Assembly (NCBI GenBank): GCA_900544905.1
Contig: UQXF01000027.1
Span: forward strand, 1-31,403
Reading direction: 5' to 3'
Length of the DNA: 31,403 nt
DNA from: an uncultured Clostridium sp.
Lineage (GTDB): Bacteria; Bacillota; Clostridia; Lachnospirales; Lachnospiraceae
Positions 7,318 through 15,612 of this stretch are shown here, in pieces. Below the pieces are notes generated by a model. The model saw nothing but the letters and a program-made list of their open reading frames with translations, was not told the DNA's origin and did not search any database. Within the stretch, counting starts at the first letter, position 1; every line of letters begins with the position of its first letter. The translations under genes and the position numbers were made by a program.

Positions 7318-8439
7318 TTACGCCATCGCCGGGACATCCCATAGCTTCAACTTCGTTCCAATTCCTCTCTTTAATGCATTTTGATATATTTCATACCCCC
7401 ATGCCGCATCCTCCACCGGCATGCCGCCTGTAGTAAAGAGTATGATATCGTCCTCCGATTGTCTGCCGGGAATTTTCCCCGCCACTATATCTCCCATTTC
7501 AATAATCTGGGTTTTCTCCATTTTTCCGGAGTGTAAAAGGTCCAGATAATAGGCGCCCAGCATTTCCAGCTTTTCATAATATGGATAATCATATTCCGCC
7601 TCCCAGCACTCCCACATTTTCCAATTGTCCACCACATTTACAGCACGGTTTAAGATGAAATCATCCTCCAGACAAACCGTTGCAGGCAGCAGCAGCAGCG
7701 CTCCCTTATTTAACCATTCCTCCTTAACCTCCGGGTCCTCCGCTGCTCCCGAGGTTGCCAGGCATATAATATCAGAGCCACGCACCGCCTCTTCATGTGT
7801 TTCTACAATCACGTACTCCTTATCGGGAAAATAATCCTTCATATATTCTACAAAGCCTTCGGAGGATTCCCGCCTTCTTCCGCATACCTTAACAATCCGG
7901 ATTCCCGGCACTGCCTCTAATACCGCATGGATTCCTGTTTTTCCCATGACGCCCGGACCAATAATACTTGCAACACGGGCATCCTTTTTTGCGAGATATT
8001 TCGCAGCTACCCCCGGTACTGCGCCGGTTCGTATGGCACTTAACAAATTACCCGACATATACGCCAGCGGTGCTCCCGTATCCTTATCATTCAGCGTATA
8101 CATGAGAATTGAACGGGGAAGTCCTTTCTTTACATTCTCCTTATTAGAGCCATACCATTTTTCACCACATACCTGGAATCTCCCGCCAAGATAAGAAGGC
8201 ATCGCCATAAACCTCCGGTCCGGTCCGGCAGCCGGCATTCCCTCAAAATCCGGGGTTTTCGGAAATTCCAGCATAATTCCATGGGAATTATGATTCTTAC
8301 TTCCCATAACGTAGTCACCCTTTCCCAGCAATTCAAACATCTCTGCCATAACCTCTACACATCTGCCCATATCTGTTACACCGGCCTGAATCATATCCTC
8401 TTCATTTAAAAAAAGAAATTCAATTTTACTATCACTCAT
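7318..8439 (-). CDS. Ornithine cyclodeaminase / mu-crystallin family enzyme
   Basis: This 373-residue protein has the family's substrate-loop motif LLSAIRTGAVPGVAAKYLA (about 132-150) and a Rossmann nucleotide site GPGVMG (161-166). Relatives include ornithine cyclodeaminase, alanine dehydrogenase, ketimine reductase and opine-type imine reductases, all NAD(P)-dependent. Some databases label close relatives 'tyramine oxidase subunit B'; I would not rely on that. The ATG at 8439 has AGGAGG four bases upstream. It is the first gene of the second half of the cluster and follows its own predicted promoter. A cyclisation or imine reduction of an amine product of the neighbouring oxidase is plausible. 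Confidence 0.88.
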   Translation of the reverse strand: MSDSKIEFLFLNEEDMIQAGVTDMGRCVEVMAEMFELLGKGDYVMGSKNHNSHGIMLEFPKTPDFEGMPAAGPDRRFMAMPSYLGGRFQVCGEKWYGSNKENVKKGLPRSILMYTLNDKDTGAPLAYMSGNLLSAIRTGAVPGVAAKYLAKKDARVASIIGPGVMGKTGIHAVLEAVPGIRIVKVCGRRRESSEGFVEYMKDYFPDKEYVIVETHEEAVRGSDIICLATSGAAEDPEVKEEWLNKGALLLLPATVCLEDDFILNRAVNVVDNWKMWECWEAEYDYPYYEKLEMLGAYYLDLLHSGKMEKTQIIEMGDIVAGKIPGRQSEDDIILFTTGGMPVEDAAWGYEIYQNALKRGIGTKLKLWDVPAMA

Positions 8440-8455
8440 ATTTCCTCCTAACTGA

Positions 8456-8500
8456 AAAGAGTGACAGAGATGCTGTTACGCAACACCCTTGTCACTCTTT
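8456..8500 (-). promoter_or_regulatory. Leader hairpin ahead of the cyclodeaminase-like gene
   Basis: AAAGAGTGACA (8456-8466) and its exact complement TGTCACTCTTT (8490-8500) form an 11-bp stem; inside the loop TGTT and AACA can pair again. The downstream run on the minus strand is only TTTT. It lies between the predicted second promoter and the gene's ribosome-binding site, so it should be at the start of that transcript. Confidence 0.6.
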
Positions 8501-8526
8501 CTCAATTCTTTTTTTATTTTACCTTA

Positions 8527-8568
8527 AGTTTAATTCTTTTTTCCCGCGCTCATAGGAAAAAACCGAAC
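8527..8568 (-). promoter_or_regulatory. Activator-type promoter 2 with AraC-site candidate
   Basis: On the minus strand a 20-bp site (8549-8568, GTTCGGTTTTTTCCTATGAG) is followed 16 bases later by a -10-like TAAACT (8527-8532). The site matches the one at 13289-13308 at 18 of 20 positions, and the spacing to the -10 box is identical. There is no -35 consensus; the site covers that position, as expected for activator-dependent promoters. Confidence 0.65.
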
Positions 8569-8570
8569 TG

Positions 8571-9707
8571 TTATATTTTCGCCCGGAAACGGTCATAACA
8601 CAGAGCACTGATATCCGCACTCGGCATATCACCCGCCACTATTTCAGATAACACCTTGCCCACTGCCGGTCCGATTCCAAATCCATGTCCTGTAAAGCCG
8701 CATGCCAGAATCAGACCCGGAACCTCCTCCACACTGTCAATAACCGGAACATTATCAATACAATCATCAATCATACCTGCCCAGGTGCGTACAATCTTCA
8801 CATCGGCAAGATTAGGGAAATATCCCATGATGCCCCGGCAAATACAGGAGGCAGTCAGACTGGAGCTTATACATTTCCCATTGTCCTGATTGGTCATATC
8901 CAGTCCCGAGGAGCCTCCAAACACAAAGGAACCATGTGTTGTCTGATGTCCATAAAAATCAGCCGTGGCACAGCCCAGCATCTGATAAAACATTTGCGGT
9001 TCCGCCTCCGTCACAAGACATTCCAGCTTTTCGGTATAAAGGGGTACATCTATTCCCACCGTATTCACAATCCTTCTTGATTCATATCCGGCTGCCACAA
9101 TTACATGCTCCCCCTCAAAGACTCCATTTTTTGTAAGCACCTGGCGCAGTACACCCTTTATTTTCCTTAATCCCACCACCTCTTCTCCGGTGATAAACGT
9201 AACCCCAAGCCTTCGTGCCGCCCGGTAAAATGCCAGGGTTGTAATCAGTGGATTCGCGTGGCCGTCCGTAGGACACCAGCTGGCTCCATACACTTCTTTA
9301 GAAAGATATGGATTAATCTGTCTTGCCTCGTCTCCTGTGACCATTTGTACATCCAGTCCCACTTCTGCCGCCTTATCAGCCAGACGTTTTAAAATTGCCA
9401 TATGCTCTTCCGTCTTCCCCAGTCTGAGATTTCCCTCCTGATAATACTCTACATCTACCCCAAGCTCTTCTGACAGGGTCGGCCATATATGCCGGATTCC
9501 ATACATGGCAAGGGGCAGCTCTCTCACATCTCTTCCGGACTGTCTGACACCTCCGCCATTTCTGCTGGAACCGCCGTCTCCAATCACATCATTTTTGTCC
9601 AGTACAATTACCGAATATCCCTTTTTCGCCAAATAATATGCGGCGGCATTTCCGATAATTCCACTGCCGATTATAATGACATCTGCTGTATTTTCCGCCA
9701 TCCTCAT
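8571..9707 (-). CDS. DAO-family FAD-dependent amine oxidoreductase (HcnC/DadA-like)
   Basis: This 378-residue protein opens with an FAD-binding Rossmann motif (IIIGSGIIGNAAAYYLAKKG, about 11-30) followed by SSRNGGGVRQ, and ends with the GFTGHGFGIGPAVGK segment of D-amino-acid / glycine / sarcosine oxidases. It resembles the HcnC, OoxB and D-amino-acid dehydrogenase catalytic subunits that oxidise a C-N bond and pass electrons to FAD/Fe-S partners. Starts at 9710 (GTG), 9707 and 9701 (ATG) are all possible; 9707 has the best spacing to AAAGG. The small BFD-like protein ends 12 bp upstream, so the two are cotranscribed. The substrate is unknown. Confidence 0.87.
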   Translation of the reverse strand: MRMAENTADVIIIGSGIIGNAAAYYLAKKGYSVIVLDKNDVIGDGGSSRNGGGVRQSGRDVRELPLAMYGIRHIWPTLSEELGVDVEYYQEGNLRLGKTEEHMAILKRLADKAAEVGLDVQMVTGDEARQINPYLSKEVYGASWCPTDGHANPLITTLAFYRAARRLGVTFITGEEVVGLRKIKGVLRQVLTKNGVFEGEHVIVAAGYESRRIVNTVGIDVPLYTEKLECLVTEAEPQMFYQMLGCATADFYGHQTTHGSFVFGGSSGLDMTNQDNGKCISSSLTASCICRGIMGYFPNLADVKIVRTWAGMIDDCIDNVPVIDSVEEVPGLILACGFTGHGFGIGPAVGKVLSEIVAGDMPSADISALCYDRFRAKI

Positions 9708-9719
9708 CACCGCCTTTCC

Positions 9720-10040
9720 CTACATTTCCTCATTACTAAGTACACACATTTCTGTTGGCCGCATCGGCGCGCGCGAGGTTGCCGGCTCCAATTCCTGGGG
9801 AGAAACGCCAAGCTCTTTTGCAAGTATGCTCTTTACCAGCCTGCCACAGGTCTGTCCCTGGCAAAGTCCCATTCCATTCCTGAGATATCTTCTAAGCTCT
9901 GCCATTGTAAACATGCCGTCATAAATCGCACGGCGGATTTCTCCTTTGGTAACCTCCTCACATCTGCAAATAATCATATCATCATCCTCTGCCGGAATAT
10001 ATTCTCCCAAATCATAAGAACGGTTGCTTCTCGTCTTCAT
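9720..10040 (-). CDS. BFD-like [2Fe-2S]-binding protein
   Basis: This 106-residue protein has the bacterioferritin-associated-ferredoxin pattern: CRC at 25-27 and CQGQTC at 60-65, i.e. CxC and CxxxxC, for one [2Fe-2S] cluster. In sarcosine-oxidase-like and HcnABC-like dehydrogenases this module is often fused to the larger flavoprotein; here it is a separate gene. It probably carries electrons between the two flavoproteins encoded on either side. The start at 10040 has AGGAGG seven bases upstream. Confidence 0.88.
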   Translation of the reverse strand: MKTRSNRSYDLGEYIPAEDDDMIICRCEEVTKGEIRRAIYDGMFTMAELRRYLRNGMGLCQGQTCGRLVKSILAKELGVSPQELEPATSRAPMRPTEMCVLSNEEM

Positions 10041-10114
10041 TCTAATTCCTCCTTTTCATGAAAAAGAATCCTGCCCTGTAAAATTCTTTACTGCATCCGG
10101 TGTTTATGCTGTGT

Positions 10115-11698
10115 CTAAAACGTTCCTGAAGTATAAAAACGTGCTCTCATGCTGTATTCCGTAGGCACACTCATTGTTAACAGATAGGTTTTATCCATTA
10201 CAGGAGCGGTTCTTACCTGAATAACTTCCGCCTCACATAACGGCTTTCCATCTCTTCCTAATGCAATTCCTTTATCGCCTTTTTCAGGAAGCGGAAGGAA
10301 CTCATAGGGGATTGTTATTTTGGTAAGCCCCGGCTCATATTCCTCCTCCAGCAGAAAGATTGCCTGCCCCGAGCAGGAGGCCACACACATACCGCATCCG
10401 GTACATTTAGCATTTTCATCCACTGCCGGAAGCGCTGTGATATCCGCTCCGATTTTGATGACCTTCTGTATACAGGCATCCTGACAGGGATTACAGGGAA
10501 TATTCTGGGTACACTCTATTACCGGATGAATTCCCTTTCCATGAGTAATTCCCGGAAAACGTTCAATTTCATCATCTGCAACATACCCCCACTTAAGGAG
10601 ATTTTGTGACACTGCAATGCCTTCATCCGTTTTCTCGATTACCTTTCCCCTGTTTTCAGGAGCAAACATTCCCTGACGTAAGCTGTTCAAGGATTCCTTT
10701 AACTGTTCAATCTGTTCTGACGCTTCATCTTCCCCGATATACCCCAGATACCTTGCTGCCGAAATCCCTGCGATTTTACCACCAATCATTGCCGAAGATG
10801 CCTCTTCTATTCCCGCCACATCACCTGCTGCAAACACACCCGGAAGAGAGGTCTCTCCATTTTCATTAATAAGAGGCACCTGTCCTCCCCGCTTTGGATT
10901 ATCCTCCATATCGCATCCAGCCATTTTCAGCAACTGGGACATCGGCGACAGCCCCACCGCCAGACAAATGGTATCCACCTCAAAGTGTTTCTCCGTTCCC
11001 GGAACAAACTGAAATGCTGAATCTACCTCCGCAATGGTCACACCCCTGACGCAGTCTTCGCCTTCTGCCTTTACAATCGTATGGGACAGATAAAACGGAA
11101 CGCCGGTTCTTGCTACCTTTGCCGCATGCACTCCATAGCCGCCTACCCGCGGTGCTGCATCTACAATTGCCACTACCTCACATCCACATTGCATCAATTG
11201 GAAGCTTACCACCAGACCCACATTTCCAGAGCCAAGCATCAGAATCTTTGGCCCCGGTTTAACTCCATGCAGATTCATCATGGTCTGTGCAGCACCGGCA
11301 CCAATCACACCCGGTAATGTCCAGCCCGGAAATGTTATCATATTCTCCGCTGCCCCTGTTGCGATAATGACAGAATCCCCTTTATAATGTTTTATTCTGT
11401 CATTCAGCCTCACCGTAATTTCTTTTTCCTGATACATGCCCACAACGGTAGCATTTAATCTCACGGTAACTCCGGCTGCTGCTGCCTCCTTTAATAATTC
11501 CTCTCCGATGCGAAAACCCCGGATTTTGGCTTTATGCTCCTTCGAGCCAAAGAACTTATGAATCTGCTTAAATAACTGCCCGCCGGGCTTGTCATTTTCA
11601 TCAAATACAACAACCCGCATTCCTCTTTTTGCCGCCTCTATTGCCGCAGAAAGCCCTGAAGGACCGGCTCCGACTACAATCAAATCATATCTTTCCAT
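10115..11698 (-). CDS. FAD/NAD(P) oxidoreductase with 4Fe-4S domain (HcnB-like)
   Basis: This 527-residue protein has an FAD Rossmann motif (VGAGPSGLSAA, about 9-19), a second dinucleotide fold (LGSGNVGL, 155-162), an AAGDVAG FAD-closing motif (290-296), and a C-terminal ferredoxin region. The latter has Cys396, 402, 405 and 409, and a canonical CxxCxxCxxxC at Cys432-442, enough for two [4Fe-4S] clusters. It resembles the HcnB/OoxA/sarcosine-oxidase-alpha subunit that takes electrons from the amine-oxidising subunit. I chose the ATG at 11698 (AGGAGG nine bases upstream); it overlaps the preceding gene by 14 bp. The added ferredoxin suits electron delivery in an anaerobe. Confidence 0.88.
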   Translation of the reverse strand: MERYDLIVVGAGPSGLSAAIEAAKRGMRVVVFDENDKPGGQLFKQIHKFFGSKEHKAKIRGFRIGEELLKEAAAAGVTVRLNATVVGMYQEKEITVRLNDRIKHYKGDSVIIATGAAENMITFPGWTLPGVIGAGAAQTMMNLHGVKPGPKILMLGSGNVGLVVSFQLMQCGCEVVAIVDAAPRVGGYGVHAAKVARTGVPFYLSHTIVKAEGEDCVRGVTIAEVDSAFQFVPGTEKHFEVDTICLAVGLSPMSQLLKMAGCDMEDNPKRGGQVPLINENGETSLPGVFAAGDVAGIEEASSAMIGGKIAGISAARYLGYIGEDEASEQIEQLKESLNSLRQGMFAPENRGKVIEKTDEGIAVSQNLLKWGYVADDEIERFPGITHGKGIHPVIECTQNIPCNPCQDACIQKVIKIGADITALPAVDENAKCTGCGMCVASCSGQAIFLLEEEYEPGLTKITIPYEFLPLPEKGDKGIALGRDGKPLCEAEVIQVRTAPVMDKTYLLTMSVPTEYSMRARFYTSGTF

Positions 11699-12017
11699 CT
11701 TCTGCTGCCTCCTTTCCACCAACTCCGTACTGTGTTTCTACCCTCATCCCTTCCTTCAAAGGAGTCACACAGGTCCGGACATTCGGTTTTCCGTCTACCA
11801 CCATAACACAATCTGTACACCTTCCGATGGCACAAAAGATTCCCCTCGGAGTGTGAAGCTTCTTGGTATATCGATGCACCATAATTCCGGCTGCCTTTAG
11901 AGCAGCTGCAACAGGTTCTCCTTCAAAGCCTTTTAATTCCATTCCGTCATAGTAGAAGGTCACCTCTCTGCCTTTCTCCTGTTTTCCTAATATCGGATGT
12001 TCTGTAATACGTTCCAT
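11685..12017 (-). CDS. [2Fe-2S] ferredoxin-like subunit (HcnA-like)
   Basis: This 110-residue protein carries Cys62, 67, 70 and 83 in the order CxxxxCxxC...C typical of plant-type [2Fe-2S] domains (Pfam Fer2_4), as in HcnA and the N-terminus of sarcosine oxidase alpha. It overlaps the next gene by 14 bp, which implies coupled synthesis and a shared complex. It would be an electron-transfer subunit of the amine dehydrogenase. Confidence 0.9.
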   Translation of the reverse strand: MERITEHPILGKQEKGREVTFYYDGMELKGFEGEPVAAALKAAGIMVHRYTKKLHTPRGIFCAIGRCTDCVMVVDGKPNVRTCVTPLKEGMRVETQYGVGGKEAAEDGKI

Positions 12018-12031
12018 ATTTCTTCACCACC

Positions 12032-13195
12032 TTACTGCTTTACCAAAATCTCCTTATATATCTCAACAATATCGCTCTTAGAAACCGGCTGCCTCGGGCA
12101 GTCCTCGATATCCACCTCCAGCAGAGCATCCTCTGCAAGGGAATTCAATAAATCGTCATCCAGCTCTCCAATATCCACCTTCTCATCCAGGGAAACCGCC
12201 CGGAATAAATCATGAATCTTTTGTATCAGAATATCGGCGCCTTCCGTCCCCTCTCCCGGTTCCCCTATATATCTCACAATCTCCTCATACTTTGCACCAC
12301 ACACATCTCTTGTAAATGTAATGCTTGGAATTTGTGCAATTCCCACTGCGTACCCATGGGGCACCTTATATCTCACAGAAAGCGGACAGCTCACTGCATG
12401 TGGCAGAATACAGCCGTTCTTCGACTGGGCAATTCCGGCATACACAGAAGCCAATGCCATCTGATTTCTTGCCTCCCGGTTTCCCTGTACTGCTGCCGGA
12501 AGATATTGAAAAGTAAGCTTAATTGCCTCTAGTGCAAACAGTTCTGCAAACCTGCTTTCCAGACTGGAGACATAAGATTCAATTGCATGACCTAATACAT
12601 CCAAACCTGTGACAGCAGTAATAAATGAAGGTACATTATAAGTCAGTTCCGGGTCAACATAGGCATATTCCGGAGCCAGCTCCGGTGCAAGCATTAAATC
12701 CTTTTTCCCGTTTTTATCTGTAATCACAATGCATTCCGAGACCTCAGAACCGGTTCCCGAGGTTGTTGGTACGGCAATCAGCTTTTCGGGTGCTTTTCTG
12801 CAGACTTTTCTTTCCTCTCCACGCAGGAGAAGATAATCCATTATTTCTCCGCCGTTTGCTGCGATTACAGCTGCCCCCTTTGCTACATCCATTACGCTTC
12901 CCCCACCTATCGCAAGCACCAGCTGACATTCCGCTTTCCTGTACAATGCTGCACATTCATCTACCTGCTCTGCCCTTGGGTTCGGTAGTACACTGTCATA
13001 AATAACATAATCCATTCCCTGCTCTGTCATCCCATTTAAAATGCTGTCCAAAATCCCCAGCTGCATAAGCTGTGCATCCGTTACCACCATAATCCTTTCA
13101 ACTGCAAGTTCCCTTATTTTCTTTACAATTTCTTTTGATTTTCCACAGCCGAATTCAATGGTTGTCTGAAAATCAAAGGCGAAAGGTTCTATCAT
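12032..13195 (-). CDS. Iron-containing alcohol dehydrogenase
   Basis: This 387-residue protein is of normal length for the family. It has the NAD-binding GGGSVMDVAKG (97-107), PTTSGTGSEV, and intact metal ligands Asp199, His203, His266 and His280 in DVLGHAIES and the PHAVSC / VPHGYA segments. Members interconvert alcohols and aldehydes with NAD(P)H. The ATG at 13195 has GGAGGG seven bases upstream; longer reading frames run into the promoter. As first gene of the operon it may reduce an aldehyde released by the amine oxidation, regenerating NAD. Confidence 0.92.
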   Translation of the reverse strand: MIEPFAFDFQTTIEFGCGKSKEIVKKIRELAVERIMVVTDAQLMQLGILDSILNGMTEQGMDYVIYDSVLPNPRAEQVDECAALYRKAECQLVLAIGGGSVMDVAKGAAVIAANGGEIMDYLLLRGEERKVCRKAPEKLIAVPTTSGTGSEVSECIVITDKNGKKDLMLAPELAPEYAYVDPELTYNVPSFITAVTGLDVLGHAIESYVSSLESRFAELFALEAIKLTFQYLPAAVQGNREARNQMALASVYAGIAQSKNGCILPHAVSCPLSVRYKVPHGYAVGIAQIPSITFTRDVCGAKYEEIVRYIGEPGEGTEGADILIQKIHDLFRAVSLDEKVDIGELDDDLLNSLAEDALLEVDIEDCPRQPVSKSDIVEIYKEILVKQ

Positions 13196-13210
13196 AAAGC
13201 ATCCCTCCAA

Positions 13211-13257
13211 ATAAAAAATAGCAGCAAAGTAAAGTTTCCTGCGAACTTCTTTGCTGC
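13211..13257 (-). terminator. Terminator-like hairpin between araC-type gene and operon
   Basis: GCAGCAAAG (13221-13229) and CTTTGCTGC (13249-13257) form a 9-bp stem followed on the minus strand by TATTTTTTATT. It can end the AraC-type transcript. It also lies between the predicted operon promoter (-10 at 13267) and the alcohol dehydrogenase start, so operon transcripts would begin at this hairpin and must read through it. Confidence 0.65.
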
Positions 13258-13266
13258 CTGCAAATA

Positions 13267-13308
13267 AGTATAGCTTTTCCGTAAAAATCTCATAGGATAA
13301 AAACGAAC
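13267..13308 (-). promoter_or_regulatory. Activator-type promoter 1 with AraC-site candidate
   Basis: On the minus strand a 20-bp site (13289-13308, GTTCGTTTTTATCCTATGAG) is followed 16 bases later by TATACT (13267-13272), a good -10 box. The same site with two changes and the same spacing recurs at 8549-8568. The -35 position is covered by the site and lacks consensus. The adjacent AraC-type protein is the likely binder. Confidence 0.7.
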
Positions 13309-13325
13309 ACCGGGCCATGGCATTA

Positions 13326-14153
13326 CTACATAACATCCAATTTGTTGTGATAGCCTTCACTTCGGATAAAATCATAATAATACTTGGGTGTCTCATTCAT
13401 ATACTGTCTGAAAAAGCGGAGCATATGGGACTCATCATAATAGTCATAATCCACCGCAACCGACATGAAATTAATGGTATCCTCCTCATATCGCTGCAAT
13501 GCCTGTAATAAATTTTGAAACCTGATAATCTCAGAAAACCGCTTCGGCGGCATACCATAATTTTCCTTAAATACCTTGGTAATATAACGGTCCGAATACC
13601 CCGACTCTTCTACAATCTGTTTGATTTTTTTCGTCCCGTGGCTCTCCACAATCTCCCTGCGGATATAATTTTTCAGCTCATATTTTTCATCAGCATCTTC
13701 TATAAAATACTTCCCACAATACATCTTCATAAAAATCTCTATCTGCTCTGCAAAATCCCGGCTATGAACAATTTTCTGATAAGTCTCCATTTCTCTGGCA
13801 AGCTCTTCAAAAACAATATCTCTGGTCACAATTTCCGCAAACGAAACGGAATGAAAACGTGGAATATAACCCGGCAGAAACCGGACACCAAAATAATACT
13901 TCCCTGAAATAAGCTCTAAGGGTCTTGGAATAAACCCGGTTCCACTTAATATGATTTCCGGATTTTTCTCATCGCACTGATACATGATATCCACACAATC
14001 ATCTGGAATACCCAGCGCTAAATTATTCAAATCATCCACTACAAATGCATAAAAATGGGAGATTCCCATGCTCCCCACTATATGCTTGCGGTAATGGGAG
14101 GTTGCATTCAAAAAAAACGGTTGTTTGGGTTGTATTGCCTTTAACTGCTGCAT
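13326..14153 (-). CDS. AraC-family transcriptional regulator
   Basis: This is a 275-residue protein. The C-terminal ~100 residues form the double helix-turn-helix: KIKQIVEESGYSDRYITKVF with YGMPPKRF, then FMSVAVDYDYYDESHMLRFF with TPKYYYDF. The N-terminal part is a divergent ligand-sensing region (DCVDIMY, PRPLELISGKYYFGVRFLPG). The ATG at 14153 has AGGAG eight bases upstream. It lies directly upstream of the catabolic operon in the same direction, separated by a terminator-like hairpin. The most economical reading is that it senses the substrate and activates both promoters carrying the shared 20-bp site. Confidence 0.9.
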   Translation of the reverse strand: MQQLKAIQPKQPFFLNATSHYRKHIVGSMGISHFYAFVVDDLNNLALGIPDDCVDIMYQCDEKNPEIILSGTGFIPRPLELISGKYYFGVRFLPGYIPRFHSVSFAEIVTRDIVFEELAREMETYQKIVHSRDFAEQIEIFMKMYCGKYFIEDADEKYELKNYIRREIVESHGTKKIKQIVEESGYSDRYITKVFKENYGMPPKRFSEIIRFQNLLQALQRYEEDTINFMSVAVDYDYYDESHMLRFFRQYMNETPKYYYDFIRSEGYHNKLDVM

Positions 14154-14216
14154 ATTATTCACTCCTGTCCTTAAATACATTTGCATAACAATCCAGACTG
14201 GCTTGTATCTTTTGCA

Positions 14217-14261
14217 CAAAAAAATAAGGAACAGTTACCGGAATACTCCGAAGCTGTTCCT
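14217..14261 (-). terminator. Terminator of the DUF1266 gene
   Basis: AGGAACAG (14227-14234) and CTGTTCCT (14254-14261) pair, an inner CGGA/TCCG stem extends the hairpin, and a run of seven T follows on the minus strand. It lies about 57 bp after the DUF1266 stop. Confidence 0.85.
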
Positions 14262-14317
14262 CTTTGAACGACTGCATTATATCACGTTGTTTGATTTTTG
14301 TATATATCAAAGTTCTC

Positions 14318-15505
14318 TCATTCCTCTGCCGCAGAACCATTTAGCCAATGGTCTTCCTCCATCTCATATCCCATACGCTGTACGTAATCTGTATAGGCGT
14401 CACACACCACATCATATATGTCTTCTGTCGCAACAGAATGCTCTACTCCTGTCCATGTATCTTGTAACTCATAATTCCAATCTATTGCAAAAATATATGG
14501 TTCATATGCCATAATGTCCTCGTATTCTGATTTTCTGAGATATGCATCCGTTCCAAACTCATTTAAACTCTGTCCGGACCAGAATTCATATCCTAATAAA
14601 TAGGAATTTGCCATCTCATCCCATGAAGCATAAGTACTTTGCAGCTGCTTTGCAATTTCCAGGGATTTGTCCATGCATTCTTCTAATGTAATATAATCCA
14701 TTACATAATAATATCCCAGCAGCTGTACCGCACGGCAGTAATCCCATGCGATAATTCCGTTTTCTGCATCATTTTTATAAATCCGGTACGCTGCTATATA
14801 TTTATTCAATTCTTTATCTTCCAAATTTTCTCCTTCAAAATATTCTCTGACCTCATTCTCCTCTAAATCCAGTAATCCCTGCATACTCAATTTCTCCATA
14901 TACTCCATATAGCTGGACTGATGCCCTTTCTGAATCAGTTTTTCCACGCACTCCAATGCGCTTTTTCTGTCAGTTACGCCCCAGCCAGATTCCAGCATCA
15001 GTTCCAGATTGGAAGCATCCTCTATATACGGCATTGTTCCCCCTATAAAACGATAGTCACGGCTATCTGCATAAGTAGGAATCGCATAAATTGCATTTAT
15101 CCATATGACAGTATCACTTTGAATATCTGCCTGATTTAAATTGCTCATTGGTTTTTCAGATAGGAAATCAGATTCAACAGCGAAGGAAGACTCATCCCTA
15201 TCCCAATCACTTGACTGTTCCCTTAAAATAATAACATTGTCCACCGCAAACAACAGCAGCATGATACCGGTTAAGATTACTGCAGTTAACCCACATGCTT
15301 TTCGTTTATCCAATACCAATAACCGTATGCCAAAAAACAGACCGGCAAACAAACCTATCCATAAAACCGCCATAACAGCATAGTTAAGCCACATGGAAAG
15401 CTCTGCAAATGAGATGAGAGCAAATCCTGCGCACCCCGCTATCACATTAAAAATTGCAGCTCCGATTCCAATACCCCTTTGTCTCTTTATGCTATTTTCT
15501 TCCAT
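14318..15505 (-). CDS. DUF1266-domain membrane protein
   Basis: This 395-residue protein has three hydrophobic segments in the first ~95 residues, then a large soluble region matching DUF1266: GWGVTDRKSALECVEKL, WDYCRAVQLLGYYYV, and WDEMANSYLLGYEFW. The function of DUF1266 is unknown. The ATG at 15505 has AAGGAGGT four bases upstream. It has its own promoter (15563-15591), yet follows the slipin gene by 108 bp on the same strand and has no terminator before it, so it may be shared with the RtcB-slipin locus. A dedicated terminator follows. Confidence 0.75.
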   Translation of the reverse strand: MEENSIKRQRGIGIGAAIFNVIAGCAGFALISFAELSMWLNYAVMAVLWIGLFAGLFFGIRLLVLDKRKACGLTAVILTGIMLLLFAVDNVIILREQSSDWDRDESSFAVESDFLSEKPMSNLNQADIQSDTVIWINAIYAIPTYADSRDYRFIGGTMPYIEDASNLELMLESGWGVTDRKSALECVEKLIQKGHQSSYMEYMEKLSMQGLLDLEENEVREYFEGENLEDKELNKYIAAYRIYKNDAENGIIAWDYCRAVQLLGYYYVMDYITLEECMDKSLEIAKQLQSTYASWDEMANSYLLGYEFWSGQSLNEFGTDAYLRKSEYEDIMAYEPYIFAIDWNYELQDTWTGVEHSVATEDIYDVVCDAYTDYVQRMGYEMEEDHWLNGSAAEE

Positions 15506-15562
15506 AAGTACCTCCTTATAAAATGTAATACACATCAATTTTAAAATTATTTATTGTATTTT

Positions 15563-15591
15563 ATTATAAACGACAAAGGGGTTACAAGCAA
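15563..15591 (-). promoter_or_regulatory. Promoter of the DUF1266 gene
   Basis: On the minus strand TTGCTT (15586-15591) and a perfect TATAAT (15563-15568) are 17 bases apart, about 58 bp upstream of the start codon. Confidence 0.65.
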
Positions 15592-15612
15592 GGATTCAAA
15601 AAATATAGTCTT

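Noticed and set aside
9489..10061. Plus-strand ORF of 190 residues
   Set aside because: It lies antisense across two genes with clear cofactor motifs and has no supporting start signals.
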